Shown one piece after another: positions 7,577 through 16,205 of a stretch of 34,903 nt of DNA. The first letter of the stretch is position 1. Every line of letters starts with the position of its first letter. The notes under the pieces are model-generated. The model was not told the DNA's origin. It did no database searches and saw only the letters and a program-made list of their open reading frames with translations. The DNA lies in the NCBI GenBank assembly GCA_017443945.1, contig JAFSXS010000050.1:1-34903 (forward strand), read 5' to 3'. The position numbers and the translations under genes are program-made. This DNA comes from Synergistaceae bacterium. GTDB lineage: Bacteria > Synergistota > Synergistia > Synergistales > Aminobacteriaceae.

Positions 7577-8584
7577 TTATTCTCCGTCGGGTGCATCGGG
7601 GCGCATGATTCTTACTGTCTCCTCCTGAAACCAGTCATAAATTGTGCGTTTTTGTGCGTGCTGATTCTTGAGTCTCTCAATGCTCGAACCTAGAATAAAT
7701 AACGGATTCACGGGATTAATTAATTCATGGCCGAACTTGCGCAGAGTCAGAGTCAAATTTTCAAGCTCATTTTCTGTGTCAGTGATAAATGCTAATAGAT
7801 TCCAGTCTTCGTTCTCGTCGTGGTCGATGTCAAACCAGCCGGGGAGAAAAATTCTGCGCTGTTCCGTCATGAAAATATGCAGCTTGCCTATAAATATTAG
7901 CAGACTCTCATAATCGCCCGAAAATTTTTGCACAAACAATCTATCAGCGTCAAGAAATTTATATTTATCAGATTCTAATTGCGGGTAATTCTTGTAGTGA
8001 TTGAAATCTGCCCTGGCACGCAAAACAAAATCAACGCATAAATTTCCGTAGCACAAATTATTAGCTTTTGCCCATTCATCAAGACTCGTTTGTCCGGGAG
8101 CTTGAAATTTTCTCGCGCTGACTCCTGAATTAGGGAAATCTGCAAGAAATTTTTTTATCTCGTTTGACTCCGGCCAGATAGCTTTTACTTGTTCACCGTC
8201 GAACTTAAAATATTTATCATCAGCAAGACACGGCATAATCGGAAAATTTTCGCGCGTCGTAATTTCTTTAATGCCCCAGTCCGTGAGAAATGCGCGATCC
8301 ATTAATTGAGCCATGAGATTCAAATTTAACATTTCGCGAGCTTTTGACTCACTCGTTATTATTTCTCCTGAAGGCGTGAGAGGCAAATATAAATCTTTTG
8401 CGGCCTGTTCGCGTGTATTAATGCCCTTTTCCGTAAGCACGTAAATATTATTAATTCGCGCTAAATCGCCTGATTCACATAAAATTTTCAACGAGTCCGG
8501 ATTCTCTCCTGCAAGTGTTACAGTCTCCTCGTCCCAGCACGGCAAATCGCGAGTGAACAACAATAATAAATTTTCCATAATCAT
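7577..8584 (-). CDS. conserved-looking protein of unknown function next to ParA-HEPN
   Basis: I do not recognise the family of this 335-residue soluble protein. Residues 30-65 (ILCESGDLARIN, then VLTEKG) look like the turn and wing of a winged-helix domain. The middle has hydrophobic/aromatic segments, and the C-terminal third is acidic (DIDHDENED) followed by amphipathic helices. There is no signal peptide or membrane helix. The first ATG (8584) or the third codon (8578) can start it; neither has a clear Shine-Dalgarno sequence. A terminator hairpin ends only a few bases upstream. Codon use resembles the neighbours. It probably belongs with the ParA and HEPN genes, 37 bases downstream, perhaps as sensor or DNA-binding part. 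Confidence 0.65.
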   Translation of the reverse strand: MIMENLLLLFTRDLPCWDEETVTLAGENPDSLKILCESGDLARINNIYVLTEKGINTREQAAKDLYLPLTPSGEIITSESKAREMLNLNLMAQLMDRAFLTDWGIKEITTRENFPIMPCLADDKYFKFDGEQVKAIWPESNEIKKFLADFPNSGVSARKFQAPGQTSLDEWAKANNLCYGNLCVDFVLRARADFNHYKNYPQLESDKYKFLDADRLFVQKFSGDYESLLIFIGKLHIFMTEQRRIFLPGWFDIDHDENEDWNLLAFITDTENELENLTLTLRKFGHELINPVNPLFILGSSIERLKNQHAQKRTIYDWFQEETVRIMRPDAPDGE

Positions 8585-8587
8585 AAT

Positions 8588-8618
8588 AAAAACGGGGAAA
8601 TCATGAACGACTCCCCCG
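8588..8618 (-). terminator. terminator after the thioredoxin reductase gene
   Basis: Minus strand: CGGGGGA (8612-8618) pairs with TTTCCCCG (8593-8600), followed by TTTTT (8588-8592). It starts 9 bases after the trxB stop and ends 3 bases before the ATG of the next gene. Confidence 0.8.
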
Positions 8619-8626
8619 CAAAAATT

Positions 8627-9829
8627 TTACGCTAAAACCTTTTCTATATCGTCAGCTGATTTAATTTCGCATACATCAGAGACGACACCGCTTTTAAGCA
8701 CTGCAAACGCCGGCAATTTTCCGGAAAGCCCTAATTTTTCAGTCATGCGCGCATTTCTGTAGCCGTCAATAACAGGAATCTTAACGCCCTTTGCCTTTGC
8801 TGACTGTTCGACAACGTTAGACAATTTCACCTGTGATTCGTCAATGCTCGAATAGAAAAATGCTTTGACCTCTTCAGGCTCTAACAACGTAGCTTTTAAG
8901 TGCAACTGCTCATTAATATATGAAGATGCCGCCATAGCTGCGACTGCTCCGTCTGCTGCTGCTGTAATGACTTGACGTAAATATTTGCTTCTGACATCAC
9001 CGGCCGCAAAGATTCCTTCAACTGATGTTTCCATATGATCGTTTGTGATGATCCATCCGCCTCGTTCAGCCTTTACGAGACCTCTAACGCATTCGTCGTC
9101 GGGTTCCTGACCTACGAACATAAAGACTCCGGAGACTGCAAGATTTGAAATTTCGCCGGTTTTGACATTCTTTAATACGAGATTCTCGACCATTCCATCG
9201 CCCTCAATTTTTTCGACGACGGTATTATAAACGGGTTCGATTTTGGGATTTGCGAGTGCTTGTGCGATTGCTGCCCGGTCTGCTCTGAACTCGTCGCGCC
9301 TATGAATGATATAAACTTTTGACGCAAATTTTGTGAGATAGCCGCCTTCTTCAACTGCTGTGTTACCGCCTCCGACGACAGCGACTTCTAAATCTTCAAA
9401 GAATGCCCCGTCACAAACTGCACAGAAACTAACGCCTTGGCCGATATGCTCTGCTTCACCTTCACAGCCGAGTCTCTTAAAGTGTGCGCCGGTTGCGACG
9501 ATAACTGCTTCTGCTTCGATTTCGTTTGCCTGGCCGCTCTTATGAGTGATGATAACTTTTTTGTCGCCGCGTAATTCGACTTTGCTGTCATCTACCATGC
9601 GAATCTCAGTATTAAACTTTAGCGCGTGATTCTTGAGTAAGTCGCCGAGTTCCGGGCCTGTTGCATGAGCTACACCGGGATAATTTTCTATTTCGTCAGT
9701 AATATTAATTTGTCCGCCTGTTGCAGCTTTCTCAAGGACTAATACATCAAGTCCGGCGCGTCTTCCGTAAATTGCTGCGCTCATACCTGCGGGGCCTGCT
9801 CCGATGATAACTAGTTCGTGTTTCTCCAT
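8627..9829 (-). CDS. trxB: thioredoxin reductase with degenerate thioredoxin-like C-terminal domain
   Basis: Residues 1-310 are a standard low-Mr thioredoxin reductase: FAD motif GAGPAG (10-15), redox pair CAVC at 136-139, a GGGNTA dinucleotide motif, the HRRDEFR segment typical for NADPH, and a final AAGDVR FAD motif. It would reduce thioredoxin and so supply electrons to GrdA. About 90 extra residues (310-400) look like a thioredoxin fold with a cis-Pro loop (KLPAFAVLKSG) but no CXXC. This differs from catalytic TrxR-Trx fusions, so the tail may be a docking domain. The upstream site is AGGAAGGAAG, some 13 bases from ATG 9829. It lies downstream of selD, but 323 bases away and probably with its own promoter. 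Confidence 0.9.
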   Translation of the reverse strand: MEKHELVIIGAGPAGMSAAIYGRRAGLDVLVLEKAATGGQINITDEIENYPGVAHATGPELGDLLKNHALKFNTEIRMVDDSKVELRGDKKVIITHKSGQANEIEAEAVIVATGAHFKRLGCEGEAEHIGQGVSFCAVCDGAFFEDLEVAVVGGGNTAVEEGGYLTKFASKVYIIHRRDEFRADRAAIAQALANPKIEPVYNTVVEKIEGDGMVENLVLKNVKTGEISNLAVSGVFMFVGQEPDDECVRGLVKAERGGWIITNDHMETSVEGIFAAGDVRSKYLRQVITAAADGAVAAMAASSYINEQLHLKATLLEPEEVKAFFYSSIDESQVKLSNVVEQSAKAKGVKIPVIDGYRNARMTEKLGLSGKLPAFAVLKSGVVSDVCEIKSADDIEKVLA

Positions 9830-9948
9830 TTGTTAATTAATACTTCCTTCCTAAAAATTTTTATTAGCTATGTCATAAATAAATGACTCTAACTACAATT
9901 TTATATCAGCTATAAATTTTTTCGTTGTTCGCGCTACCCCTTGAATCC

Positions 9949-9963
9949 GGGTGGGCGGGTGGG
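9949..9963 (+). other. G-quadruplex motif with AGAACGAA tail
   Basis: GGGTGGGCGGGTGGG: four G3 tracts with single-base loops, the tightest type of quadruplex motif, followed by AAGAACGAAC. A near copy with the same tail stands at 24464-24487. It lies on the strand opposite the trxB message. Confidence 0.6.
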
Positions 9964-10104
9964 AAGAACGAACGATATTCGCGCGATAAACCCCCTCGCA
10001 ATTATTAGCCTAACATTATAATTTATATATTACGCTAATTACTATAACAGCTACACTTTAGTACTTGTAAAAAATTTTTTCCTGCACTCGGGGCACCCCT
10101 AAAA

Positions 10105-10132
10105 CCCGTTCCCCCGAACCCCCTCCCCGCCC
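10105..10132 (-). other. G-rich tract, quadruplex-capable, in the selD 3' region
   Basis: The plus strand is C-rich. Read on the selD message strand there are five runs of 3-5 G within 28 bases, separated by one to three bases. It starts about 20 bases after the selD stop. There is no ordinary terminator here, so the structure may mark the transcript end. Confidence 0.5.
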
Positions 10133-10152
10133 GGAAGTCGTGCAATAACATA

Positions 10153-11214
10153 TTACTGCAAATTAATTTTCCCTGCACCGGCCTTAAACTCTCCGATAAT
10201 TTGTGCGTGTTCAAAGCCGATATTTTTAACGTGAGTCAATAATTCATTTGCTTTGTCATCACTCACTGCGAGCAACAAACCTCCCGATGTCTGAGCGTCA
10301 AATATCAAATCCAAGTCCGAGCGTGCGCAGTCATAACCATTTATAAATTTTTCAAATGCTGCCTGATTCCTGTATGCGCCTTCAGGAACGAGTCCCATAT
10401 CTGCAAGATCTTTAACGCCAGGAATAGCCGGTAATTTCTCAACAAATAAATCACAGTCAATATTTTCGCCTAACATGTCAGCTAAATGACCAGCCAAGCC
10501 GAATCCCGTAACATCAGTAGCAGCGTGAATATTTTTGTGCAGGTCGTCGGGCAGATTCAACATATTTAATTTCTTCATGCTTGACTCGGCGTGAGTGCGC
10601 GTTAATTCATTCTCGATCATGTCAGCTTTTATGGCCGTTATTGCTATTCCTGTGCCTAATTGCTTTGTCAAAATCAATTTGTCGCCCGGTTTAGCTCCTG
10701 TTGTGCGCCATAATTTATTTTTCTCGACTTCACCATAAACAACAAGTCCGTATTTAGGTTCATCATCCTGCACGCTATGACCTCCAACCAAGAAAGCCCC
10801 CGCCGAACGAACGCGGTCAAAGCCTCCCTCTAAAATTTTGCTCAAGACTTCAATCTCTAAATATTTTGTCGGGAAGCAGACGACATTTAACGCAACAATC
10901 GGACGGCCTCCCATCGCAAAAACGTCGCTGATTGAATTTGCAGCCGCTATCTGTCCCCATGTAAAAGCGTCATCTACTACGGGCGTTATAAAATCTATTG
11001 TGAGAATGCCGAGCCGGTTAGAGTCAATTTCGAAAATTGCTGCGTCCTCGTTGCCGTTCCATGAAGCTAAGACTCTATCGCCGTAAACTTGCGGGATTCC
11101 TGACAAAACTTTTTGTAGATCCGCCGGACCTATTTTCGCTGCTCACCCGCTTGAATGCGATAATTCAGTGAGTCGCTTTTTTCCGAGCTGGCTATTATCA
11201 TAACAGCACGACAC
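10153..11214 (-). CDS. selD: selenophosphate synthase, itself a selenoprotein (UGA = Sec24)
   Basis: SelD makes selenophosphate from selenide and ATP, the selenium donor for Sec-tRNA. Reading upstream of the ATG at 11106, the frame continues with SSG-TGA-AAKIGPADLQ, the classic SelD active-site region, in which UGA (11143-11145) encodes selenocysteine. I place the start at GTG 11214: it is 5 bases after AGGTGA, and the length becomes 353 residues, as usual for SelD. This start overlaps the end of selB by 17 bases. Downstream follow the glycine-rich ATP-binding segments and conserved aspartates (SISDVFAMGG, TDVTGFG, AQTSGG). A hairpin after the UGA fits a bacterial SECIS. Ordinary gene callers would truncate this gene by 36 residues and lose the catalytic Sec. 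Confidence 0.93.
11116..11145 (-). promoter_or_regulatory. SECIS-like hairpin in selD
   Basis: Minus strand, starting with the UGA at 11145: 11 bases after the UGA, TAGGTCC (11126-11132) pairs with GGATCTA (11116-11122), with one G-U pair, around a GGC loop. Distance and a G-containing short loop fit SelB recognition elements. Confidence 0.7.
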
Positions 11215-13075
11215 GATAATCACCTGCCCTGCGAGTAAAGCCCTTAGAGTCAAAATATTCAAGAATGGGCAAAATAAATTTTCTTGTGCTTCCGGTTGCG
11301 TCTCTTACTTGTGCTAACGTAAATTTTTCGCCAAAAGTTTTTATAATCCCGCGTAACTCCTTCTCTAAATCAGCAATCAATACATAACCTTCAGGAATCA
11401 ACGCAAGCTCGCCTTTATTTCTCATTGCCTGAATTAATTTCGTGAAAGTCTTGTCAGGTAAATTTATTTCGCGCTTGAGTTCGTCAATAGTGATTAACTG
11501 CCATTTATGAGTCATGCAAATTTTAGTGATTAATTCTTTATTGCGAGTGAAAGCCTCATCATTTTCCGGCACAAAATCAGGAGTACGCAATTTATTATTG
11601 TCAAGAACGATTAATTTTTTCTCGACAGCAAGATTTATTAACGCCCGTGAAAAATTTGCGCTCTCTAACGGCATACCAGACTCAGAAGAAAAATGTTTAT
11701 GATAGTCCTTCACAGAATTTATTAACGAGTCTAGTAATTCACTGCAATATTTCGGCGATAAATAATTATTGTCAAGCTCGATAATTTTTCCTGAATCAAT
11801 TAAATTTTTCGCGATTTTCTCAAGATTTGCGGGTATGTCTTGAATCATTTGCACTGCACTAATTTTATCAATGCTGCCGGACTCGTTAATCAAGTATTCT
11901 AACCTTTTTGCTTGGTCATTCTTGGCCGCGATTAAATTATTTATGCGATTCAAAATTTTTGCTCTGGGTGCTGCTCCTCTGGGCTTGTAAGAGTACGGAT
12001 AAATTATTTCTCCGCCTCCTATCGTTATTAACGGGCTGTAAAAGCGCATTATAAATCTTTGTGCGAACGTACAGACAATAGGCTCTTCAAGAACTAACTG
12101 CGCGGGCTGAGAGTCTCCCGGTTCTATCTGCTTTGCGTTCAATAAAGAGACTCGCGCTAACACTTCAGAAGTTCCCGTACAAATATGAACTCGCTGCCAA
12201 TGCTTTAAAGGCTCCTTCACTGAGTCTAAAATTTTTAAGACCGCTTCAAAACATTTAGTCGGCTTGAATATACTTTTTTGACAGACGACATCTCCGCGCG
12301 TAATTTCGTCTATGTCAATCCCGGCCAAGTTAGCTGCGACCCGTTGACCTGCAAAGGCTTCATTAACATTTTGTCCGTGAACTTGAAGAGTTCTGACTCG
12401 GCCTTCACATCCGGAAGGTAAGACTTCGATTTTATCGCCGGGCTTTGCTGTTCCGTGATAAGCAGTCCCAGTTATAACAGTTCCGAAACCTGATATGACA
12501 AATGCTCTATCAACCGGCAGGAAAAAAGCTCCTGTTCGTGGTCTAGGTTTTACGCGGTTAATTAACGATTTTATTTCTTCACGCAATGAGTCAAGATTTT
12601 CACCCGTTATGCTCGAAACTGGTACTATTGCTTTATTCTCTAAAAATGTCCCGCGCACAAATTCCCGAACATCATCAAGAACTAAATCTAACATTCCGGG
12701 CTCGTCTTGAATCCTGTCAATTTTCGTAACAGCTATCAAACCATCATGAACGCCAAGTAACTCCATGATTGCTAAATGCTCGCGGGTCTGAGGCATAATA
12801 CTTTCATCAGCAGCAACAACGAGCAGAGCCGCATCAATTCCCGACGCACCAGCCACCATTTGACGTATAAATTTTTCATGGCCTGGAACGTCTATAACGC
12901 TTATGACTCGCCCGTCATCGAGCTTCAACGGTGCAAAGCCTAATTCTATTGTGATTCCCCGGCGCTTTTCCTCGATTAATCTATCGCAATTTATTCCGGT
13001 CAGTGCGTTAATTAATGCTGTCTTGCCGTGATCTATGTGGCCTGCTGTACCGATTACAAGTGAGATTTCAGACAT
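11198..13075 (-). CDS. selB: selenocysteine-specific elongation factor SelB
   Basis: A 625-residue GTPase that brings Sec-tRNA to UGA codons by binding the SECIS hairpin. G1 GHIDHGKT lies at residues 12-19, G3 DVPGHEKF near residue 60 and G4 TKID near residue 117. EF-Tu-like domains 2 and 3 and an extra beta domain follow, and the last ~250 residues form the winged-helix repeats that bind SECIS RNA. Length fits the family. The ATG at 13075 lies inside the end of selA (8-base overlap), and the gene's end overlaps selD, so all three are translationally linked. Confidence 0.96.
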   Translation of the reverse strand: MSEISLVIGTAGHIDHGKTALINALTGINCDRLIEEKRRGITIELGFAPLKLDDGRVISVIDVPGHEKFIRQMVAGASGIDAALLVVAADESIMPQTREHLAIMELLGVHDGLIAVTKIDRIQDEPGMLDLVLDDVREFVRGTFLENKAIVPVSSITGENLDSLREEIKSLINRVKPRPRTGAFFLPVDRAFVISGFGTVITGTAYHGTAKPGDKIEVLPSGCEGRVRTLQVHGQNVNEAFAGQRVAANLAGIDIDEITRGDVVCQKSIFKPTKCFEAVLKILDSVKEPLKHWQRVHICTGTSEVLARVSLLNAKQIEPGDSQPAQLVLEEPIVCTFAQRFIMRFYSPLITIGGGEIIYPYSYKPRGAAPRAKILNRINNLIAAKNDQAKRLEYLINESGSIDKISAVQMIQDIPANLEKIAKNLIDSGKIIELDNNYLSPKYCSELLDSLINSVKDYHKHFSSESGMPLESANFSRALINLAVEKKLIVLDNNKLRTPDFVPENDEAFTRNKELITKICMTHKWQLITIDELKREINLPDKTFTKLIQAMRNKGELALIPEGYVLIADLEKELRGIIKTFGEKFTLAQVRDATGSTRKFILPILEYFDSKGFTRRAGDYRVVLL

Positions 13076-14468
13076 TTAATACACCTTCAAGCGAGTTAAT
13101 AATTATTTCCTCGTCGCCTTCCTGCAATGTTCTGACGTGTAAGACAAGCTCATCATCACGGGCACCGCACAAAATCGGCACTTCAAGACCACGCAGCAAT
13201 TTTTGAATATAACCGGCTGAAAAATTTTTATGCTTTACTGCGACTCCATAGCCGGATAATTTTATTTCAGGACATGACCCACCGCCCGCAGCGTCTTCGA
13301 TTTCTATGACTCTTACATTTGCAGAAATTTTTTGCGCTAATCTTTCAGCGAGAGAGTCAGCCCTTGCACGCATAAATTCAGGAGTCAAACGCAACATTTT
13401 CAACGTAGGAATCTCATCATATAATCCGCGTGAATAAAGCCTCATAGTTGACTCAAAGCCTGCTAACGTAACTTTATCGACTCTTAATGCGCGCGCTAAA
13501 GGATATTTCTTGAGCTTGTCAACGAGATTCTTTTTTCCGACAATGCCGCCGATTTGTGGTCCGCCTAAAATTTTATCGCCTGAAAATGTTACGAGATCTG
13601 CGCCCTGTTCGAGACATGATTTAATGCTTATTTCGCCGCTGTTGGCAGGAAGATTTATTATTTCAGAATCAAGCATTAACCCGCTTCCGGCATCTTCCAT
13701 GAAGATTAAATTTTTCTCGTGTGCAAGTTTTGCGAGTTCTTTGCGTTCGGGAGCTGTAGTAAATCCCTCTATCCTGAAATTTGACGGGTGAACCTTCAAT
13801 AACATTTTTGTGTTGTCAGTGATTGCGCGTTCGTAGTCAAATAAATGAGTGCGATTTGTTGTTCCTGTCTCGATTAAATTTGCGCCGCTTAACTGCATAA
13901 TATCAGGGATTCTAAATGAGCCGCCTATTTCGACGAGTTCTCCGCGTGAGACTATGACATCAAAATTTTTTGCTAGTGCGCTCAATGCAAGAAGGACAGC
14001 CCCGGCATTATTATTTACGACGAGTGCCGACTCTGCTCCGGTCAATGCGCATAAAAGCTCTTCAACGTGAGAATTTCTCTGACCCCGTGCACCTTGTTTC
14101 AGGTCATATTCTAAATTTGAATAACTTGACGCGATTTCGGACATAGATTTTACTGCTTCATGTGCAATTAATGAACGGCCTAAATTTGTATGAATTATTA
14201 CGCCTGCAGCATTGATTACGCGCTTTAAACTGGGAGTCAGTGCAGAGGCAAACGAATTTACGCAAGAGTCCTTAAATGAGTCAAACGAGAAAATAAATTC
14301 TTCATCGTGCAAAATTTTTTGTCTAATTAGTGATAATTCCTGATTGATTATGCGCTTGACTCTGATTCTGCCGAGAGAATCCAGCCATTTTTTGACCCAT
14401 TCAGAATTTAATATTATATCCATTGACGGAATAGCTTTTAATTTCTCTCTCTGCCCATTATCGGACAC
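13068..14468 (-). CDS. selA: L-seryl-tRNA(Sec) selenium transferase
   Basis: A PLP enzyme that converts seryl-tRNA(Sec) to selenocysteyl-tRNA(Sec) with selenophosphate. The 466 residues match the usual size. The family features seen are INAAGVIIHTNLGRS (GVxxHTNLGR-type motif), the ALVVNNNAGAVLL stretch, and the PLP lysine in SGDKILGGPQIGG at about residue 298. The start is ATG 14468, with AGGGGGAG about 12 bases upstream. It is first in the operon selA-selB-selD. The gene for tRNA(Sec) was looked for nearby and not found. Confidence 0.96.
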   Translation of the reverse strand: MSDNGQREKLKAIPSMDIILNSEWVKKWLDSLGRIRVKRIINQELSLIRQKILHDEEFIFSFDSFKDSCVNSFASALTPSLKRVINAAGVIIHTNLGRSLIAHEAVKSMSEIASSYSNLEYDLKQGARGQRNSHVEELLCALTGAESALVVNNNAGAVLLALSALAKNFDVIVSRGELVEIGGSFRIPDIMQLSGANLIETGTTNRTHLFDYERAITDNTKMLLKVHPSNFRIEGFTTAPERKELAKLAHEKNLIFMEDAGSGLMLDSEIINLPANSGEISIKSCLEQGADLVTFSGDKILGGPQIGGIVGKKNLVDKLKKYPLARALRVDKVTLAGFESTMRLYSRGLYDEIPTLKMLRLTPEFMRARADSLAERLAQKISANVRVIEIEDAAGGGSCPEIKLSGYGVAVKHKNFSAGYIQKLLRGLEVPILCGARDDELVLHVRTLQEGDEEIIINSLEGVLNV

Positions 14469-14541
14469 TTTGAAACACTCCCCCTAAAAATTTTTGATTA
14501 TCATATCATGTTTATTCAGCGCGTAAATCACAAAATGCCTT

Positions 14542-14595
14542 CCCGCTAACCCCCACCCAATCCCCCCCGCCCCCCTTTCCAACCCCAAAGGGGGG
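14542..14595 (-). other. G-rich tract plus 9-bp hairpin between BCCT gene and selA
   Basis: CCCCCCTTT (14570-14578) and AAAGGGGGG (14587-14595) form a perfect 9-bp stem with an 8-base loop. Beside it the minus strand has five runs of 3-7 G between 14542 and 14575. No T-tract follows on either strand, so this is not a standard terminator. It lies 20 bases after the transporter stop and about 75 bases before selA, in the transcript of both. Confidence 0.6.
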
Positions 14596-14615
14596 AGAGA
14601 AGATAAAAGATTAAA

Positions 14616-16130
14616 TCATAATTTACCCTCGTGCTCGTCCTTGTTGAGAGATTTCCATAACGATATGCACGCACACACCATGATAATAGCAAAAGGAGGT
14701 GCTGCCGTTAATGAAATTGTCTGCAAATTCTGTAGTCCTCCCGTCATTAATAAAACTATCGCTAAAGCGGCCATTAATACGCCCCAGACTCCCATTTTTG
14801 ATTTCGACGGATTCAAATCGCCGTGATTCGAGTACATCGAGAGAACAAATGTAGCTGAATTAGCACTCGTTACAAAAAATGTAGTTATCAACACTAGCAT
14901 TATAACTGACATAATAAAGCCCAACGGATAATATTTATATAACGCGAAGACTCCAACTGAAATATCCTTTGTAACCTGTGCTGCAATGTCGATTCCCTTC
15001 ACTAACTGTAAATGAAGTGCTGACGTTCCGAAAATTGCAAACCACGTGAAGCTCCCTAACGCAGGAACAATAAGAACTCCCGCAACAAATTCCGCAATCG
15101 TACGGCCTCTTGAAATTCTCGCAACAAATGAGCCGACAAATGGTGCCCACGCAATCCACCACGCCCAATAATAAAGCGTCCAATTTTTAAGATGGTCTGC
15201 GTACTTGCCTCCGTAAGGTGCCATCATGAAACTTTCTTTGACGAGTCCGCTTGTGAAATCGCCGATCCCTGTCATTAAAGATTCAACGATGGGAAGTGAA
15301 GGCCCTAATACGAATAATCCCATCATTAAAAGAAGACATATAAATAAATTCAGATTTGCTACAAATTTTATGCCCTTGTCGATTCCAAGCACCGCCGAAC
15401 CTGTATATAAGACTGCGAGAATAATTATAATCACAACTTGAATCATCGTAGTTTTGTCAATGTGCATAATTTCATTCAAGCCGCTATTTAATTGCAGAGT
15501 CCCAAGCCCTAATGATGTAGTAATCCCGGCAAGTGTCGCGAAAATTGCAAGAACGTCTACAAATTTCCCAAAAAAGCCGTCAACAGCCTTCTGACCCACT
15601 AACGGAATAAATAAGGAACTTATTAAACCTGGAGAATTACGCCTGAATTGATAATAAGCCATCGGCATAGCTATAACTGCATAACCTGCCCAAGGATGTA
15701 ACCCCCAGTGAAAAAATGAAATCTGCATCGCGTCTCTTGCTGCCTGAATGCTGCCGGGTTCTGCTCCAAAAGGTGTGTTCCCAAAATGTATTAAAGGTTC
15801 GCCAGCTCCATAAAAAACGAGTCCGACTCCCATTCCCGCAGAAAATAACATTGCAAACCATGATATATTACTGTGTTCCGGTCTGTCTTCAGGTTTGCCG
15901 AGTCTCACGTGTTTAAATCTGCTGAAGGCCATACATATGCAGAATAATACAAAACTGTTCATCGTCAATAAATAGCCCCAGCCGAAATATTTTGTTAAGC
16001 CTCCGAAAAGTGAATTAGCGAAATTTCCGAAGTTCTCAGGGAGGAATAATCCCCATGCTACTATTGCGAATGTGATTACGATAGAAATTATATAGACGGA
16101 ATTACTTTTTTTATTTGCGTTATCAGACAT
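14616..16130 (-). CDS. BCCT-family transporter, probably glycine betaine uptake
   Basis: A 504-residue, 12-helix inner-membrane carrier of the betaine/carnitine/choline family. It has the glycine-rich unwound helix SAGMGVGLVFYG (97-108) and the signature WWIAWAPFVGSFVARIS (324-340) with the Trp residues that box the quaternary ammonium group. I start it at ATG 16130 because AAAGGAG lies upstream; the open frame extends 22 residues further to 16196 with untypical sequence. The N- and C-terminal tails are short, without the long osmosensing tail of osmotic BetP carriers, which suits catabolic uptake. It follows grdI and grdH in the same direction (75 bases after grdH), which points to betaine as their common substrate. 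Confidence 0.9.
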   Translation of the reverse strand: MSDNANKKSNSVYIISIVITFAIVAWGLFLPENFGNFANSLFGGLTKYFGWGYLLTMNSFVLFCICMAFSRFKHVRLGKPEDRPEHSNISWFAMLFSAGMGVGLVFYGAGEPLIHFGNTPFGAEPGSIQAARDAMQISFFHWGLHPWAGYAVIAMPMAYYQFRRNSPGLISSLFIPLVGQKAVDGFFGKFVDVLAIFATLAGITTSLGLGTLQLNSGLNEIMHIDKTTMIQVVIIIILAVLYTGSAVLGIDKGIKFVANLNLFICLLLMMGLFVLGPSLPIVESLMTGIGDFTSGLVKESFMMAPYGGKYADHLKNWTLYYWAWWIAWAPFVGSFVARISRGRTIAEFVAGVLIVPALGSFTWFAIFGTSALHLQLVKGIDIAAQVTKDISVGVFALYKYYPLGFIMSVIMLVLITTFFVTSANSATFVLSMYSNHGDLNPSKSKMGVWGVLMAALAIVLLMTGGLQNLQTISLTAAPPFAIIMVCACISLWKSLNKDEHEGKL

Positions 16131-16205
16131 TAAAAATTTCAGCTCCTTTGCGTGTATACAAAATAAAGCCGGAGGTTTTGACTCGCCCCCGGCCATGATT
16201 ATCGC

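Larger units (their letters stand above)
9830..10152. other. gene-free region between selD and trxB
   Basis: No gene is seen. The region holds a plus-strand G-quadruplex motif (9949-9963), a G-rich tract in the minus-strand 3' end of the selD transcript (10105-10132), and AT-rich sequence with TATA-like boxes (about 9990-10060) that could drive trxB leftward. No promoter is good enough to call. Confidence 0.5.

Noticed and set aside
14570-14595. Hairpin CCCCCCTTT/AAAGGGGGG as a normal terminator
   Set aside because: No run of T follows on either strand; kept only as a structure of unknown role.
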